From positions 1 through 5,452 of the forward strand of contig JACPVK010000295.1 in assembly GCA_016191795.1 (NCBI GenBank): a DNA stretch of 5,452 nt. Direction: 5' to 3'. Shown in pieces: positions 4,794-5,452 of this stretch. How positions within the stretch are numbered: the stretch's first letter is position 1; each line of letters starts with the position of its first letter. The notes beneath the pieces are model-generated. The model was not told the DNA's origin. It was given only the letters and a program-made list of their open reading frames with translations, and ran no database searches. The translations under genes and the position numbers were made by a program. This DNA is from Gammaproteobacteria bacterium. GTDB lineage: Bacteria > Pseudomonadota > Gammaproteobacteria > SZUA-229.

Positions 4794-5452
4794 ATGGCTG
4801 AAGAAGACAGCGGCCAGGAACGCACCGAACAGCCCACGCCCAAGCGTCAGGAGGACGCGAAAAAAAGGGCCAGATAGCACGTTCACGTGAACTGAACACC
4901 ATGGCGGTGATGCTGGTATCGGCCATGGCCATGGTGATGCTGGGCAAGAAATTAATCACGGATCTGGGGCAGCTGGTAGAGCGGCATTTGCAAATCAGCC
5001 GGGCGGATATTTTTGATGTGAACAGCATGCTGCGTTTGTTTGCCGATGCCATCATTGAGGGCCTGTGGCTGCTGACGCCGATATTTCTGTTGCTCATGGT
5101 GGTGGCGCTTCTGGCTCCTTTATCCATAGGTGGCTGGTCATTCAGTGTTGAGGCCATGCAGCCACGTTTTAACAAACTCGATCCGATTAAAGGCATAGGC
5201 CGTTTGTTCTCGGCAAAGTCAGTGGTTGAGTTGCTCAAGGCCATGGCGAAGTTTGTGCTGGTCACCGCCGTGGCCATTGGTGTGATCTGGCTGGAAATGA
5301 ATGATTTTGTTCGGCTCGGCAGTGAATCGCTGGAACCTGGCCTGGCCCATGCCGGTGAATTACTCACCATGGCTTTTCTGTATGTATCCGCTGCGCTGGT
5401 GCTCATAGCAGCGGTTGATGTGCCTTTCCAGATCTGGGATCACAACAAACAA
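4794..5452 (+). CDS. flhB: Flagellar export switch protein FlhB, frameshifted and 3'-truncated by window end
   Basis: FlhB is the inner-membrane export component whose cytoplasmic domain cleaves itself to switch substrate class. The start ATG at 4794 has GGAG (4783-4786) seven bases before it and opens with MAEEDSGQERTEQPTPKR, a classic FlhB N-terminus. The literal frame ends at TAG (4875-4877) after 27 residues. If the run of seven A (4860-4866) is read as eight, or the ribosome slips back one base, the sequence continues KKKGQIARSRELNTMAV and stays open to 5452, giving 220 residues. Four membrane segments are then visible, including GLWLLTPIFLLLMVVALLAP and LLTMAFLYVSAALVLIAA, ending in VDVPFQIWDHNKQ, a conserved FlhB stretch. 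The NPTH self-cleavage site and the rest of the cytoplasmic domain lie beyond the window. An ATG at 4901 could start a product lacking the N-terminal 36 residues, which is unlikely to be normal FlhB. Identity is certain; functional state is not. Confidence 0.9.
4860..4866 (+). other. Frameshift site in flhB: run of seven A
   Basis: The codons read GCG AAA AAA AGG and reach TAG seven codons after the GCG at 4857. One more A, or a one-base backward slip on AAA, yields AAG GGC CAG ATA GCA and the conserved KKKGQIARSRE. No other lesion exists in the visible 659 bases. AGGAGG (4849-4854) lies five bases before the run. Options are sequencing or assembly error, a real deletion, or recoding by ribosomal or polymerase slippage. 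Confidence 0.85.

Larger units (their letters stand above)
4649..4801 (+). other. Stranded translation start and 46-codon repeat-encoded frame after fliR
   Basis: GGAGG at 4649-4653 stands seven bases before the ATG at 4661, which overlaps the fliR stop as TGATG. This is a textbook coupled start, but the frame it opens runs through the inverted repeat and hairpin for 46 codons (peptide begins MRQKILTQRR) and ends with TGA at 4799-4801, overlapping the flhB start at 4794 by eight bases. The peptide is translated repeat sequence and is unlikely to be functional. The site is probably the old flhB start signal, and the accidental frame may carry ribosomes across to flhB. Both statements are inference. 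Confidence 0.35.

Noticed and set aside
4636..5406. Long open frame on the minus strand opposite flhB
   Set aside because: It is antisense to clear FlhB coding sequence and translates partly from the repeat. Its low-complexity serine/methionine-rich sequence is typical of a shadow frame.

Overview
The window looks like chromosomal DNA of a flagellated gammaproteobacterium. The reasons are a flagellar export gene run (fliQ, fliR, flhB) behind a near-consensus sigma-54 promoter, as in Pseudomonas/Vibrio-type flagellar control, moderate GC, and dispersed hairpin repeats. No genus can be named from the sequence alone; a Cellvibrionales-like marine lineage is only a guess.

Layout. (1) Positions 2-580 (+) hold the 3' part of a protein with two tandem glutaredoxin/thioredoxin-like domains; its start lies upstream of the window. 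(2) Positions 638-3305 (-) hold a compact three-gene unit converging on it. In transcription order these are a PhnD-family periplasmic substrate-binding protein, a membrane histidine kinase overlapping it by one base, and a single-domain (REC-only) response regulator with a TTG start. No transporter permease or ATPase accompanies the binding protein, so a ligand-sensing signalling unit is a better reading than an uptake system. (3) Positions 3306-3602 form a divergent control region, with a sigma-70-like promoter candidate facing left and a sigma-54 promoter facing right. (4) Positions 3603-5452 (+) hold fliQ, fliR and the N-terminal part of flhB, membrane parts of the flagellar type III export gate. 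The fliP usually found just upstream of fliQ is absent; the operon starts at fliQ.

Two things stand out. First, fliR and flhB are separated by 132 bp containing two hairpin repeats: a 70-bp inverted repeat built of octamers, and a short GGTGCGC/GCGCACC hairpin. The original coupled start site (GGAGG plus TGATG at the fliR stop) still sits in front of them. Second, flhB is out of frame. A run of seven A at 4860-4866 leads to TAG at 4875-4877, while reading one base back restores a canonical FlhB sequence that stays open to the window end. This may be a homopolymer sequencing error, a real inactivating deletion, or a slippage site; an AGGAGG sequence lies just upstream of the run.

The binding protein, kinase and regulator probably act as one signal chain in periplasm, membrane and cytoplasm. 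Any link to the adjacent flagellar genes rests only on proximity.
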